64,000 nucleotides of DNA from Phyllostachys edulis. Taxonomy: Eukaryota > Streptophyta > Magnoliopsida > Poales > Poaceae. Both the position numbers and the translations under genes were made by a program. Below the pieces are notes generated by a model. That model saw nothing but the letters and a program-made list of their open reading frames with translations, made no database searches and was not told the origin of the DNA. This document shows positions 42,983 to 53,900 of the stretch, one piece after another. Within the stretch, counting starts at the first letter, position 1, and each line of letters opens with the position of its first letter. Location of the stretch: contig CM070548.1 in the NCBI GenBank assembly GCA_036346405.1, positions 50,821,779 to 50,885,778 on the forward strand, given 5' to 3'.

Positions 42983-44070
42983 CAGTTGACACTGTTTTTG
43001 CTACAATATCTTTCGCTGCATCGCTTATTGCTATAGTATTTGCTACAACTCTCCGTCATTCTCTCTATTTTTCACTGTTCTTCTCCGCCGTCAACCCACT
43101 AATGGCACAGGATATGAATCTTATCAGCGCGCAGCTATGTTTGGAGGTAAGAGAGGACCAGGCTGGCCGAACTAACCAGCAGCTGATGGCAATCAGTGTG
43201 CACAGAGATGCTCCCACTTTCAGCTCCAACAAATCACATCTATCTGATTATGAAGATAGGCTAAACAAATGGGAGTAGAAAAGCAAAACAGGGTGGTTAA
43301 TTAGATGCCGTCAAAGATACAGCAGGCCAATCCGAAACGAAACCACTACCAGCCACCTTTCGTAGGATATCGTCAAACAATACTACTAGCTCTGAAGTCT
43401 GGACACCTGTGTTTCTCTCTCACAGGATCACAGCTCACAGGTGAGGTGAGAGATGAGAGGGAAGGAGAGGAACATTCGTCCGCTCCCTGCTTGCGAAGCT
43501 CCAGCCGACAGACGCACGAGGCCCTCTCCCGTTGGCCGCGATTTCGCCTTGCTTTCTGGTCTGGTGATTCCCAGGGAAATTATTATGAGTGGATTGAGAT
43601 ATTCCAGTAGGGCGGGCCTTTTTACGGTGTTGATCAACATTACTCGTTTGAAAATACAGAAATTCAGATGTGCGAAAGCCTGAATATTTGCTAGTTATGC
43701 AGTTTGTCAATAGAATTTTTTGCTTAGTTTTTTTTTTTTTGACAGAGAGTTGCGTGCTTGGTAAATTCGGCTAGATTGTTATGACTCCCCCATGCTCACG
43801 CTCGGTTTCAAGCACTTTCGGGCCCGTGCGGCTTGCCTGGCCCATATAGGACAGCTGGGAGGAGGCTCACACTGACTCACGCCAGTACGGACCAGTTCGG
43901 CCTAGTATATGCCAGCTTCGGCTGCGAAAGAAAACTTCTGCAACAGCGGCAGATTGTTTTTCTTCAGAATTTCCATGTTGATTTAGTGACCCAACCGAAA
44001 TTGGATTGTACGATTACACCGGGATTGCACTTGATATATTATTGTCTTTCTCGGCTTAGAAGTGAGGTTA
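42983..44070. other. Intervening sequence, no gene recognised
   Basis: Mixed sequence with frames up to about 100 codons (for example plus 43305-43610 and minus 43428-43710), overlapping on both strands and without domains. A T-run of about 12 lies at 43729-43740. I see nothing I can name. Confidence 0.4.
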
Positions 44071-44661
44071 GGTCCCTGTTTGGTTTATGGCCTAGGAAGT
44101 CAGATTAAAATTTTGGCAATATCAAAACCTGGACAAAAAAATTGTTTTTAGATCGTAGTCCTACCAATTCGTGGGTAATACCGAAATTGGGGCACAAATT
44201 GATGTGCTTGGATTGCAATCATGCCAAAATTTGCCAAAATTGTGAGTATGAAAGGTGGGCGTCACATGACATCAATTTTTTTTTTTGCATCAACATATAG
44301 CTAATATGGATCTTGTTTTATTGATTAAACCACAAGAAATACAACGGTTCAAACGGATAATAAATCGGATGCACGGTTTAAAAAATATAGTCATTTGAAA
44401 TTGATTAATAAAAAAGGTAAGAATTTAATGCAGCCAATAGAGTGCTACCACCCTAGCAAAGGAATGACAGGTTGCTGAGCCAAAACTTGGGTGAGAGTTT
44501 TGCTCGTCCATATTCTTCCGCGCACACAACTATGAAGCGTTGGCATTGACAAATTTACCGAGGCACGTCAAAATTTTGGTATCAATTTAAACGCTAGCCC
44601 AATTATCGGGGTATTACCAAAATTTGGTTTGACACGTTAGGACAACAATTCAAACAACCTC
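44071..44661. mobile_element. Tourist-like MITE (PIF/Harbinger type), tentative
   Basis: It starts GGTCCCTGTTTGG after TTA (44068-44070) and ends CAAACAACCTC before TTA (44662-44664). The ends are imperfect inverted repeats around GTTTG. The interior has repeated ATTTTGG and CCAAAATT words and no coding capacity. The 3-bp TTA duplication is the hallmark of this group, but such short repeats can arise by chance. Confidence 0.5.
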
Positions 44662-44805
44662 TTAATCTCATATAACTCAGGCATGCTAGTTGGATGGGTG
44701 AAATTTGAATGAGTGTAAGATTTGAATAGTACAATACATCAAGCTGACATAGACCTTTCTTTCCTCGATGAACTATGCCTAGGTAGCTTAGTTAGGGCTA
44801 AACCT

Positions 44806-45340
44806 GTTTATGGATGCCTACTCGAATGTTTCGAGCTCAGGCCTTGATTTTTGGTCCGAAATCCCGAAAAGCCCGATGAAGGCAATAAAAATAATAATAA
44901 AATATTTGTATTCTCTAAACAAATTAAATAATAATTTTATTCCAAAAAGGAATTCAAAAAAATATTATTTTATTGGGAAAAACAATTTCGGCCAGGTCGG
45001 GGTGGGCTCGGGCCTGCCCATTTAAAACCAGGCTTTTTTAGGCCCGACCCAGCCTGGGGTTTGAATAGATCTATTCACGACCGCCTGACTTGATTTTCAG
45101 CCTGAAAATGCCTGAAATCCATAATAAAATAATAATAATTTTTTATTTCAAAAATGAATTAAGTAATGTTTTTTATATTGGAATAACAATTTAAAATTAT
45201 TTTTTACCCACGAAAAGAGGGTTCTCGGGCTTTTTTTGGGCTTGTTAAGATGGGCCAGGTTCGGGCTTGCCCTTTTTTTTACCAGGCTCAGCCCAACCCG
45301 ACATTTGAACTGGTAGCAAAGTGTGCATAGATCTACTTAA
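44806..45340. repeat. Duplicated AT-rich module with CGGGC/GGCCCG motifs
   Basis: Two diverged modules, offset by about 243 bp. Each runs from CTTGATTTT with CCTGAAAT/CCGAAAT words, through an AT-rich (AATAATAAA) stretch, to GGGCTCGGGC/TTCGGGCTTGCCC and GCCCGACC/CCCAACCCG words. Each ends near ATAGATCTA. Non-coding, probably part of an unnamed transposon. Confidence 0.55.
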
Positions 45341-45401
45341 TTTAAATTAATGCTTTGTTGCTATTTATAAATGCCGAGTTGTTCATCATTTTGTGCTAAT
45401 G

Positions 45402-45475
45402 CAGAGGAGATTGAAGCCTTAGCATGTCAAGAGGCGTTGCAGCTTGCAGTGGAATGGGTATGGCAACCAGTAATT
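45402..45475 (+). pseudogene. RNase-H-like (RVT_3-type) fragment
   Basis: After an acceptor-like GCTAATGCAG the frame reads AEEIEALACQEALQLAVEW, then VWQPVILE. Plant RNase-H-like domains of retro-derived proteins often have a phrase of the type AEALACREALxLAxxW...VILESD. The frame then stops near 45520. It covers about 25 residues only. Chance resemblance is possible. Confidence 0.35.
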
Positions 45476-45854
45476 CTAGAGTTCCATGGCATATTGGTAT
45501 GGTGTTGATCATCTAGGGTTATGGATTTGGATTTTGGAGGCTATATGGACTTGTACATAAAGATCATAGCAAGCATATGTGTAGTAATCAAAGTGGAACA
45601 AGGCACGCAATTAACTTTGACCTTTACTTGCATTGCATCACATATTCACGTCGATTCGTCAAATTCCCCAGCCGAAGAGATTTTGTCCGATGGAGGAACG
45701 AGCCAGATTTGGATTTTTAGTCTCCCACAAGTTCTATACACGGAACGGCAGAGCAGTAGCTGGTACGAGGCGAGGCGAGGCGAGCAGGGTGTGCACTGTG
45801 CAGCCATTTGAGCTGACTGGGTGCGTTTGGATTGAGGGATGGGATGATCCTGTA

Positions 45855-46000
45855 CCGAATGGTTCGGAAAATAGGTAGATTCAGCTGTTTGGTTCGATGG
45901 ATTGGATCGTTTGGTTCAGGATCAGATGGTTCCATCGCAAAGCATATTCCCAAAACATGCTGCACCGCGTGGTTCGATCCAATTTCCCAAACCACGCGGT
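45855..46000 (+). promoter_or_regulatory. Subterminal TGGTTC repeats of the Harbinger element
   Basis: Five TGGTTC words occur near 45860, 45890, 45911, 45929 and 45971, plus one CGGTTC near 45997, all in the same direction. Clustered subterminal motifs in such elements can bind the Myb-like partner protein or transposase. That role is inferred here. Confidence 0.4.
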
Positions 46001-46728
46001 TCACTCTCCTCTCCCCCGCTGCGCTCACTCTCTCCCAGCTGCTTCGCGCTTCTCCACCTTTGTCTCCTCCGCGCTCCCCTGTTGCACTCATTGTTCTCGC
46101 CCCCACACCTGTCTCTCCCATTGCTCCTCTCTTCTCCCCGCTCCTCTCCTAGATCTAGCCCGACCGCCGCCCGCATCACCTCGGTGAACATCATCTCCCC
46201 CCACAGAACCCTGCCGGCCGCCTCGCCTCCCATGGTGTGGATTTGACGCAGAAGGACGCCCCTTCTTCCTCCCCTCTCGAATCTGGCCCGGCTTCTCCTT
46301 CCGCCTCCTCTCCCGGATCTGACCTAACGGCTCCTTCTTCCTCCCCGGTGTTGCTCTCATCTCGGTAATCGAAGGTATGGATCCAAAACGCGCGTCTCTC
46401 TAATCCTCCTCTCCTCCCCCGTCGTCGTCCTCTCTCGTCCTCCTCCCTTCTCCGGCGCCGACGCCGTCCAAGCCCCTCTCCTCCCGAGCCACCGCCACCT
46501 CCTCCCTCCACCTCCCGAGCCACCGCATCGAAGGTATGTAGTGCATGTTGAATTACAAATGTATGGCAATGATTCATGATAGTTTTATCCTGAGCCGATT
46601 GATTATGGTATTGCTGAATTACAATGGATATGTTCAGATCTGTATGCATATTGATTTGAGTGTGTATGGTTCATATCCTCAAATTGTAGTCATTAGTGCT
46701 AATTATATATATCACTCATGAATTGTAG

Positions 46729-48069
46729 ATGAACAACAGGAAGCTCAAAAGGAGAAAGATGTTGCATATTGGTTCTGCTACATACGTGGTTGCTTGCATG
46801 ATAGTTTTGTTTGTACGGTCTAGACTAAGGAATAGGAGAGACCGTATTACATATGGCCCAATCGAGGAAAGGGATAGGATTAGAATTGATTATCTGAATA
46901 CCAAAATTTGGAAGAATGAGACAAGCTGTACCAACACAATTAGGCTTAAGAGAGCTCCTTTCTTTCGGTTGTGTGAAGTTTTGAGAGAGCGATCTTTGCT
47001 CCGTTACACCATACATGTATGTGTTGAGGAGCAAGTGGCCATGTTCTTGAACACAATTGGCCATAACCTCAGAAATAGGCTAGTTGAAACCAATTTCACT
47101 CAGTCAGGTGAAACAGTTAACCGATATTTTGGACTTGTCTTACATGCCTTAGGTGAGCTACAAAATGAGCTTATTAGGCCACCTTCTTTGGAGACCCCAA
47201 GCAAAATTGCAGGAAACCCAAGATGGGATCCATTCTTTAAGGTATGATAGCTAACAAGTATACCTTAGAGAATTTTGGAGGACATCGGTGGGTTACTAAT
47301 TTTTTCTGTTTGTTGACCAAATAGGATTGCATTGGAGCCATTGATGGTACACATATAAGGGCTTCCATTAGTACGTCTATGGAGGCAGCATTTCGTGGTA
47401 GGAAGTCATTTCCTACTCAAAATGTCATGGCAGCCGTAGACTTTGATCTTCGTTTCACATACGTTTTGGTCGGTTGGGAGGGGACAGCTCATGAAGCTAC
47501 GGTGTTAGCCGATGCAATAGAGCATGATAATGGACTATATGTCCCTCAAGGTAAATAGCATCTTCGTTGTAGTATATGTCCATACGTAGCAGTATAGCAT
47601 CTTCATAAATGTGTTCCTCATGTCTTAGGGAAATTCTACCTAGTGGATGCTGGTTACGGAGCCAAACCTGGGTTCATCCCACCTTTCCACGGTGTGAGGT
47701 ACCACTTGAATGAGTGGGGGAACAATCCTCCCCTTAATAAAAAAGAATTGTTCAATCTTAGGCACTCCTCTCTATGAGTGAGTGTAGAGCGCGCCTTTGG
47801 ATCACTCAAGAGGAGGTTCAAAGTCCTTGATGATGCCACTCCATTCTTCCCCTTCTCAACTCGTTGATGTCGTCATAGCCTCCTGCATCCTGCACAATTG
47901 GGTTATGTCTCAAGGAAGTGACCATTTCGTTGTACCCGAGGCTTCTTGGACACCAAACCCTCGTAGGACAGCAAGGGAGCAAGCAATTGACCATAGATCC
48001 ATGGTTGACCAGAGGCAGATAATGGCCAATGAAATGTGGGAGGGTCTTCATAACTACGAAAACCATTGA
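46729..48069 (+). pseudogene. PIF/Harbinger DDE transposase, three exons, inactivated
   Basis: The transposase cuts and joins the element ends. Exon 1 (46729-47241) starts at an ATG after an acceptor-like GAATTGTAG. It includes the helix-rich region with FFRLCEVLRERSLL and NTIGHNLRNRL. Introns 47242-47324 and 47551-47628 have GT..AG borders. Exon 2 has GAIDGTHIRAS (first catalytic Asp). Exon 3 has YLVDAGYGAKPGFIPP (second Asp) and VERAFGSLKRRFKVL (Glu). A TGA at 47775-47777 precedes that Glu, where Arg is normal. A frameshift near 47840 separates it from VDVVIASCILHNWV. The last residues end at 48067-48069. All three catalytic residues are still encoded, so decay may be fairly recent. Confidence 0.87.
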
Positions 48070-48461
48070 ATATGTAATGCGAACCTCCTATGTAAACCTA
48101 TTATTTGTGATGAATTGTATGCGAACCTCTCATATAAACCTATTATTTGTGATTGCTTGATTTTACTTGCTGCACACTGCTAGAGATTTGTTCTTTGCTA
48201 CTTTGGTTGCTACTTTGCTATATTGACTAATCTAGCTTCACTTTCTAGTTGAGTGTCTGAATTGAAGTCCCTGGTGAGGAACCATACCATTTTCAGCCTT
48301 ATCTGTTTTCAAAGGTACCCTATCTTCTTTACTTTACCTGTATGTTGCTGTTCTTACATGCATTGCAAACATATGTACCATAGTCACTTTCATTGTATAT
48401 AATGAAAACTGTTAACAATTGCTTGTTGATGTGAGTACAATTTCCTTGAAAAAACGTTGTT

Positions 48462-49450
48462 TTTCCAGAGTTTTGGACATGGACTCGGAACATGGGGATA
48501 ACATGGGGGTAACATTGGTGGTGGGATTGTTTGAACAAATGCAATGTCTGCATTTGTGTTGACCCACTTGGCTAATCTTGTGGCTAGTGGCAACAAAACG
48601 TGCACTCGTTTCAAGAAAGTGCACCTCAACAATTGTGCTAGGGCCCTGAATGAGCATCTAAGGGTGGATGTCACTGGAGATCAGGTTCAAAACCACTTGA
48701 GGAAGTGGAGAAAAATTTGGGGAAAGATAAGTAAGCTCCAAAACCTAAGTGGTGCTCTTTGGGATGAAAGCACCTGCACTATCAGGCTTGACCATGTTCA
48801 TTACACTGGTTATGTCAAGGTAATTCCTATCATATGTTGTTTCATATGTGTGCACCTCATTTTCATATCATACCTAGTTTCATATCTAGTTTCATGTCTA
48901 GGATCACCGCGGTGATGCTGACTACTTGAACACCCCCCTTGAGCACTATCATGAGATGGCAACTATATTTGGGAATAGCATGGCTACCGAAAAGCATGCA
49001 AAGGGAGCAAATGACCATATTAGTACAGATGTTAACGAAATCTTAGATGATGACACACCGAAGGCTCCAACAGAGGACAAAGGTAAAAGAGTTGCTGGAC
49101 ATGGTAGTGCCGAAGAGTGGACAATGTCCACCACATGTGGAGGTGGCACATCAGCAAGTAAACCACCGAAGAGGGCCAAGATATCTACCGATGATGATAT
49201 GTGTGCTGTCATGATCACCGGCATAGAAAGACTTGCTAAAGCTATTGAGAAGGCCGGTACTGCATAAACTGATGTTCCTGAAGACCTTTGGGACAATATG
49301 ATGGATCTCCCGGGATTTGAGGAAGCACATCTCGCCCACTATTATGCTCATTTGTGTGAGAATGTTTCTCTTGCCCGGGCATTCAACAAGTTGAGCTTTT
49401 CAAACAAGCTAGTTTGGGTTGCTAGGTACATCAGTAACAATAATCTGTGA
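48462..49450 (+). pseudogene. Harbinger Myb/SANT-like partner protein, inactivated
   Basis: PIF/Harbinger elements encode a second protein with a Myb/SANT-like domain that binds DNA and helps transposase reach the nucleus. The open part starts at 48544. It has LVASGNKTCTRFKKVHLNN and GDQVQNHLRKWRKIWGKI, typical of the plant Myb/SANT-like domain. An upstream frame from an ATG near 48480 ends within 90 bp, so the true start is unclear. An intron 48820-48901 with GT..AG borders joins to a second exon with HYHEMATIFGNSMA and a basic PPKRAK motif, a possible nuclear signal. An in-frame TAA at 49265-49267 cuts the protein. The same frame then stays open for 60 more codons (LWDNMMDLPGFEEAHLAHYY) to a TGA at 49448-49450. 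Confidence 0.82.
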
Positions 49451-49669
49451 GCTAGCATTGTTATGTTGGAGTAGGACTTATTTTGCAGTACCTATCTAAG
49501 TGGGTGTAATCCTATTTATGTGGTTGTAATGACTTGTTCCTGTGTTTGGACAAGTAAACCTAGCAATGTATTTTATTTGCAATGTATGATAAAGCACTAG
49601 TTCCTTTTGCTGTAACTGTGGTCATATAACTATTTCATTTACTGACAACATTCTATAGCAATTGCACAA

Positions 49670-50305
49670 TGTCGTAGGGGCGGCCCACCGGCCCCATGGC
49701 ACAGGCGGCGCGATAGAGGATCCCCGAGGGACGGCGAAGAGTTTCAGAGGGCTCGGCGACCGAGCTGCCTCTCGAAGGGCCTCGAAGTCCTCAAGACGCT
49801 CGAGGCTCCAGGACAGCACCAAAGGCGACCTCCGAAGGGGCCCCGAAGGTACTCCCGAAGTCTCCGAAAGGTTCCTGAGGGCCCCCAAGGCTGGCTCCAA
49901 GGATGCCCCCAAGGAGGCCCTGCGGGCTCCCCGAAGGAAGGCCCCTGAAGGGGCCTTGCAACCATCAGCAAAGTGCAACAAAGGTGGACTAAGCTCACTG
50001 TCCGGGTAGACCAGGTCCAGGGGAGTCTACCATGCGCCAGGGTCTACCCTTAGGCTAGGAAAAGTCCCTGCTACCCCTAGGGTAGTTGTACTTTCATAGG
50101 GATATGTATGTAACTTCATGTACTCAGCAAGGGAGGCTATAAATAGCCTCCTCCCCCTATCATTAAGGGAGAGAGGAAAAAGCATTTTCTGACAATCAAA
50201 TACAAGTACATCTCTAGCTAAAATCCCACTCTTGGGACCCTTCGGCCCCTCGCTTAGAAGCCAAGGGTCCCCCTCACTCTACTTTCTGGTCTTTTTTCCA
50301 CGACA
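49670..50305 (+). repeat. Element E LTR (5')
   Basis: 636 bp from TGTCGTAGGGGCGG to TTTTTTCCACGACA. TG..CA ends, with an inverted TGTCGT/ACGACA. GC-rich 5' half with many GGCCCCGAAGG words. Confidence 0.82.
50136..50146 (+). promoter_or_regulatory. TATA box in element E LTR
   Basis: GCTATAAATAGCC is a good plant TATA box, placed about 170 bp before the LTR end. Transcription would begin some 30 bp downstream, near 50170. Confidence 0.6.
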
Positions 50306-50324
50306 GTTGACGCCGTCCGTGGGG
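50306..50324 (+). other. Element E primer-binding site
   Basis: GTTGACGCCGTCCGTGGGG directly follows the LTR. This type of site is common in plant Tat-lineage gypsy elements. The tRNA is not assigned. Confidence 0.65.
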
Positions 50325-50357
50325 TTCGGCAGGAAGGTCACAAGCACGAAGCATCGG

Positions 50358-50958
50358 ATGGCTCCTAGGAAGGCCGCATCCAAAATTTCAGTGGCCAAAG
50401 CAGCAGCAGCGGCCATAGCGCCAAACACACTGAGGGCCAAGCGGAGCAAGGCTTCCGTGGCGGTAGTAGCCACTGCACGGACCACGGAAGAAGAAGCAAA
50501 CAACTCCACCCATGGTGACATTGCCGGGGGGGAGGCGCTCCGCCTACCGAAGCATCCCTCCCCGATAACCAACCCCCGGGTCCACACCCGGGAGTTGCGG
50601 GGGTGACCCGGGAGGCCTACGAGACCCTGCAGCAAGAGCTGGCCAACCTCCGCTGGGAGATGCTCAGCCTGCGGCAGTCCGCCGGGAGAAGCCTCATCGT
50701 CCCGGCGCCACCATCGGACCCCCCGGCGGCGGTGGTCGGCGTGCAACCGACCCCGCTGCTCCGAGGGGACCCCAACTCACCGTTGAGCGCTGGGCTCGAG
50801 GCAGCGCGTTGGCCAAAAGATTTCAAGATGCCAGATGTGACACCCTTCGAAGGCTGCACCGACCCCACAGAGTTCCTCCGAGTCTATGAAACAGCAATAG
50901 AGGCCGCGGGTGGGGACGACACGATGAAGGCGAAGAGTATATCGCTCGCCCTCAAAGG
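50358..50958 (+). pseudogene. Element E gag, N-terminal part, interrupted by F
   Basis: Starts ATG at 50358 (MAPRKAASKIS, basic and Ala-rich). A stop at 50604-50606 after RELRG appears to follow a frame slip in a G-run, and the next frame continues REAYETLQQELANLRWEML. It then enters the gag capsid core WPKDFKMPDVTPFEGCTDP, TEFLRVYETAIEAAGGDD and ISLALKG. The Lys-Gly of that last motif is cut by the LTR of F at 50959, and AAAGG (50954-50958) is the TSD. Confidence 0.83.
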
Positions 50959-53900
50959 TGTGAGAACCCGGGGTATTTAACTTGTAATACTTAACCATTA
51001 AGATGATTCAAGCATTACGAATCAAATATCACGACTCTCGGCGTATATGTACTTCCCAGAAGTGCAGTACACATACCCCATACAAAAAATTATGCATCAA
51101 TTCCATTCAACACATAGAATCCAAAGCACAACTAAGCAATTCAAAAGACATACAATATAGAGTTATTACAAAAAGGGCCGACCGGCCAAATGACAACTAA
51201 AGAGTCTTAAATAACAGCGGAAGTAAGGTGCCATAAGATGGTGATAAACAAAAGCCAAGTAGTGTGCCTTAAACCCACAAGGCAACCAACCGGGCCACCA
51301 ACCTAGTCGTCGAAGCCACCACACATCTCGCAAAAGTGGAACCCTTGGGGTTCAACTTCCTCCTCTGCAATAATTTATTAAGAAAAGCAAATGAGTACAA
51401 AAATGTACTCGCAAGACTTACGTGTAGGGTAACATGCCTATATAGATAGTTACATGCAAGCTTATTTAAGTGGAGGAGGCTCTAGACTCATTTTCAGCAT
51501 AAAGTAAGTTTTCATTTGCAATAATGTAATAGATTGAAAGCAGTTTTACAATCTGATTTTATTTGATAAAAACAACGAGATACAAGTAATAATAATAACA
51601 AGACATCTTGGAAGTGGCTAACCCAATAGCCACCACAACAATAGCATGAATTCCCCATTCATACCACCCACATCAAGTTTTAATTAAATGTTATAGTCTA
51701 ACTCTTGCAAAACCTAACCAAGCGTGTCCATAACCTAGGACGAGGCTATTCGAATAGATTGAACCCTGCAGGGGGTGTACAACTTTACTCACATGTCAGA
51801 CCGCCTTTTCGCCACATGATTAAGCACACTTCTTTTGGTATGTCGGCACGGCTAAGTCCTACAAGACATTTCAAATATTGTGCATTAACTACAAGTCACC
51901 CATATGGGAGGAAGCCCCATACGTTGATGCGGAGTCATCAAAGATGCTCACCTCCTTATAAAGGACGATGCTCCTTGCAGTGGATAACCTCCACCACTGC
52001 TCACCCAAACACACATAAGTTTTTTTTCAACACAACGCACACATCCACAATGCGACCCGGAGCTAACACACGCCAAAGTACTAAGTCAAGAGAGGTCACA
52101 TATCCCTCTCATGTGGTTGCACGCAAAAATGCCTGGATAGTGTGACACAAGATGTTCGGTCCTTGTTGACTTAGGCATACCACCACACACCCGAATATCA
52201 CACTATCAACCATATGCCCAAATCTAAAACATTTCATTTTCAGTTTCAGTTTTTGACTTTATAAAGTAACAAAGCACAAAGTCTGAGCATAATGATAACA
52301 ATAATTTTGTGTGATCAAGGTTATCGACTAAGTCGATAACCGCCTAATCTAGGTAGCTAAGCATTTCTAAGCATGACACATAAAGACAATAAACGAGCAT
52401 AATTAAATCACCGGGCTCTAATTCACCAAATGATATTAATAACTTATGTTTTGTGGTAGGGGATAACAATTTAAGGGCAACCATGCAATAGGAATAGCTA
52501 CCTCTAATCGGGAAAATAAACTTTGACACAAAAGCATACATACATACAATTTGTAAACAAAGTATTAGACTTGAAAGTAATGGGACATTTATGATCAAAA
52601 ACTGCTTGCCTTGCAGAGGATGATTATCTTGCTGCAAAGGGTCACTCGCGCAATCAATAATTTCGTTGGAACCTAGCGCAAGAAGTCGAAAGCACAATAA
52701 GAACGAATAACACCGAAAAGACCCAAACATTCAAAGTCATCCAAAAATTATGAAAAATTCACAGAAGGTAGAGCATGATTTTAGATGAATTTATCAATAA
52801 GAATCAATTTATTTGGATGTTCTATGCAAAAGTTATGACAGTTTGAATGTCAGTTTTCCAGAATTTCCAAATAAATTGCCACCAGTTACTGTTCATCTGA
52901 ATTAATTATTTTGGTGAAAATTTCCAGAGTAGTGGTGCACTTGAAATTTTTATGGTAGGCATAGCACCTCATGAGATGAACAATGAAATTTGATTCACCT
53001 CATTTGGAGCTAAGACGAATTTTCTATGATTTTTCGAGGTTATGAAAGTAGTACACAAGTTACATGTAAACTAAGATTTTCAGTATCAGTATCATGCTCA
53101 CAACCTATTTTACAATAAACTACACTAACAGAGGATTGTAACAAAATTGAGTTTATTCATTTTGGAGTTACAGAGAAATACTTATGCATTTTTGAAGTTA
53201 AAGCAATTTTTAGTGCAACAATAATACTAAACCAGAAGTAATTTTGCCAAAAAGTATTTTCTGCAACAGTAACATGATTCAACCCATTTTTATATTCAAG
53301 TACATTTAAAAAGGAAACTAACAAAATTTGAATCATCAATTTTGGAGCTAAAATGAATTACTTATGCAATTTTGAAGTTTAACCAATTTTCAGTTCACAA
53401 ATAAAGCATTTCGGAAATTATATAAACATACAATACTTTTTATACCCAGCCTACTCTAGCTACAGCTGATGACAGGTGGGGCCTACAGAACAGTGCCATT
53501 TTCTATTTTCCATTTTAATTCCGGTTAAAACCGACAGGTGGGACCCACCTGTCATAGGCTCTGTCCACAAGCATAGTGCATGGACCGAAAGCCAAGAGCT
53601 AGGTCCACGGGTGCACCGCAGGATTACTATGCACTAATGGCCTCGGGCCCACATGTAAGTCATTCAAAGAATCAGCTAATCATTGATTTCCGACAAAGAT
53701 TCACCATTTATTACTTATCATCGTCATTAACTCCTAATTAACGCCGCATGATGGTCAGTCAAAAGTTGCCATGCGCTCGGGCGTGGCATGAAGTTTCCGT
53801 GGCTCGCCGGTGAACCGGTCTTTCGGCGTGGGTGAATGGTCAAAATGGAAAGCTTGCTACCTCGCGCACCTGACGGCACCAGCGGCGAGGCCGGAGGTGG

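Larger units (their letters stand above)
45819..49669 (+). mobile_element. PIF/Harbinger transposon, left part, decayed
   Basis: The likely left terminus is GGGTGCGTTTGGATTG at 45819, preceded by ACT. It carries two genes in the same direction, a DDE transposase (46729-48069) and a Myb/SANT-like protein (48462-49450), the standard pair of this superfamily. It is cut at 49670 by element E, and no right terminus is visible, so it should lie beyond the window. Both genes carry disabling changes. Confidence 0.8.

Noticed and set aside
46191..46649. Gly/Arg-rich minus-strand frame of 152 codons
   Set aside because: It is antisense to the pyrimidine-rich leader of the Harbinger transposase gene and reflects CT-rich composition.
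49622..50009. Antiparallel frames of 115-119 codons
   Set aside because: They fall in the LTR of element E, and the GGCCCCGAAGG repeats explain the lack of stops.
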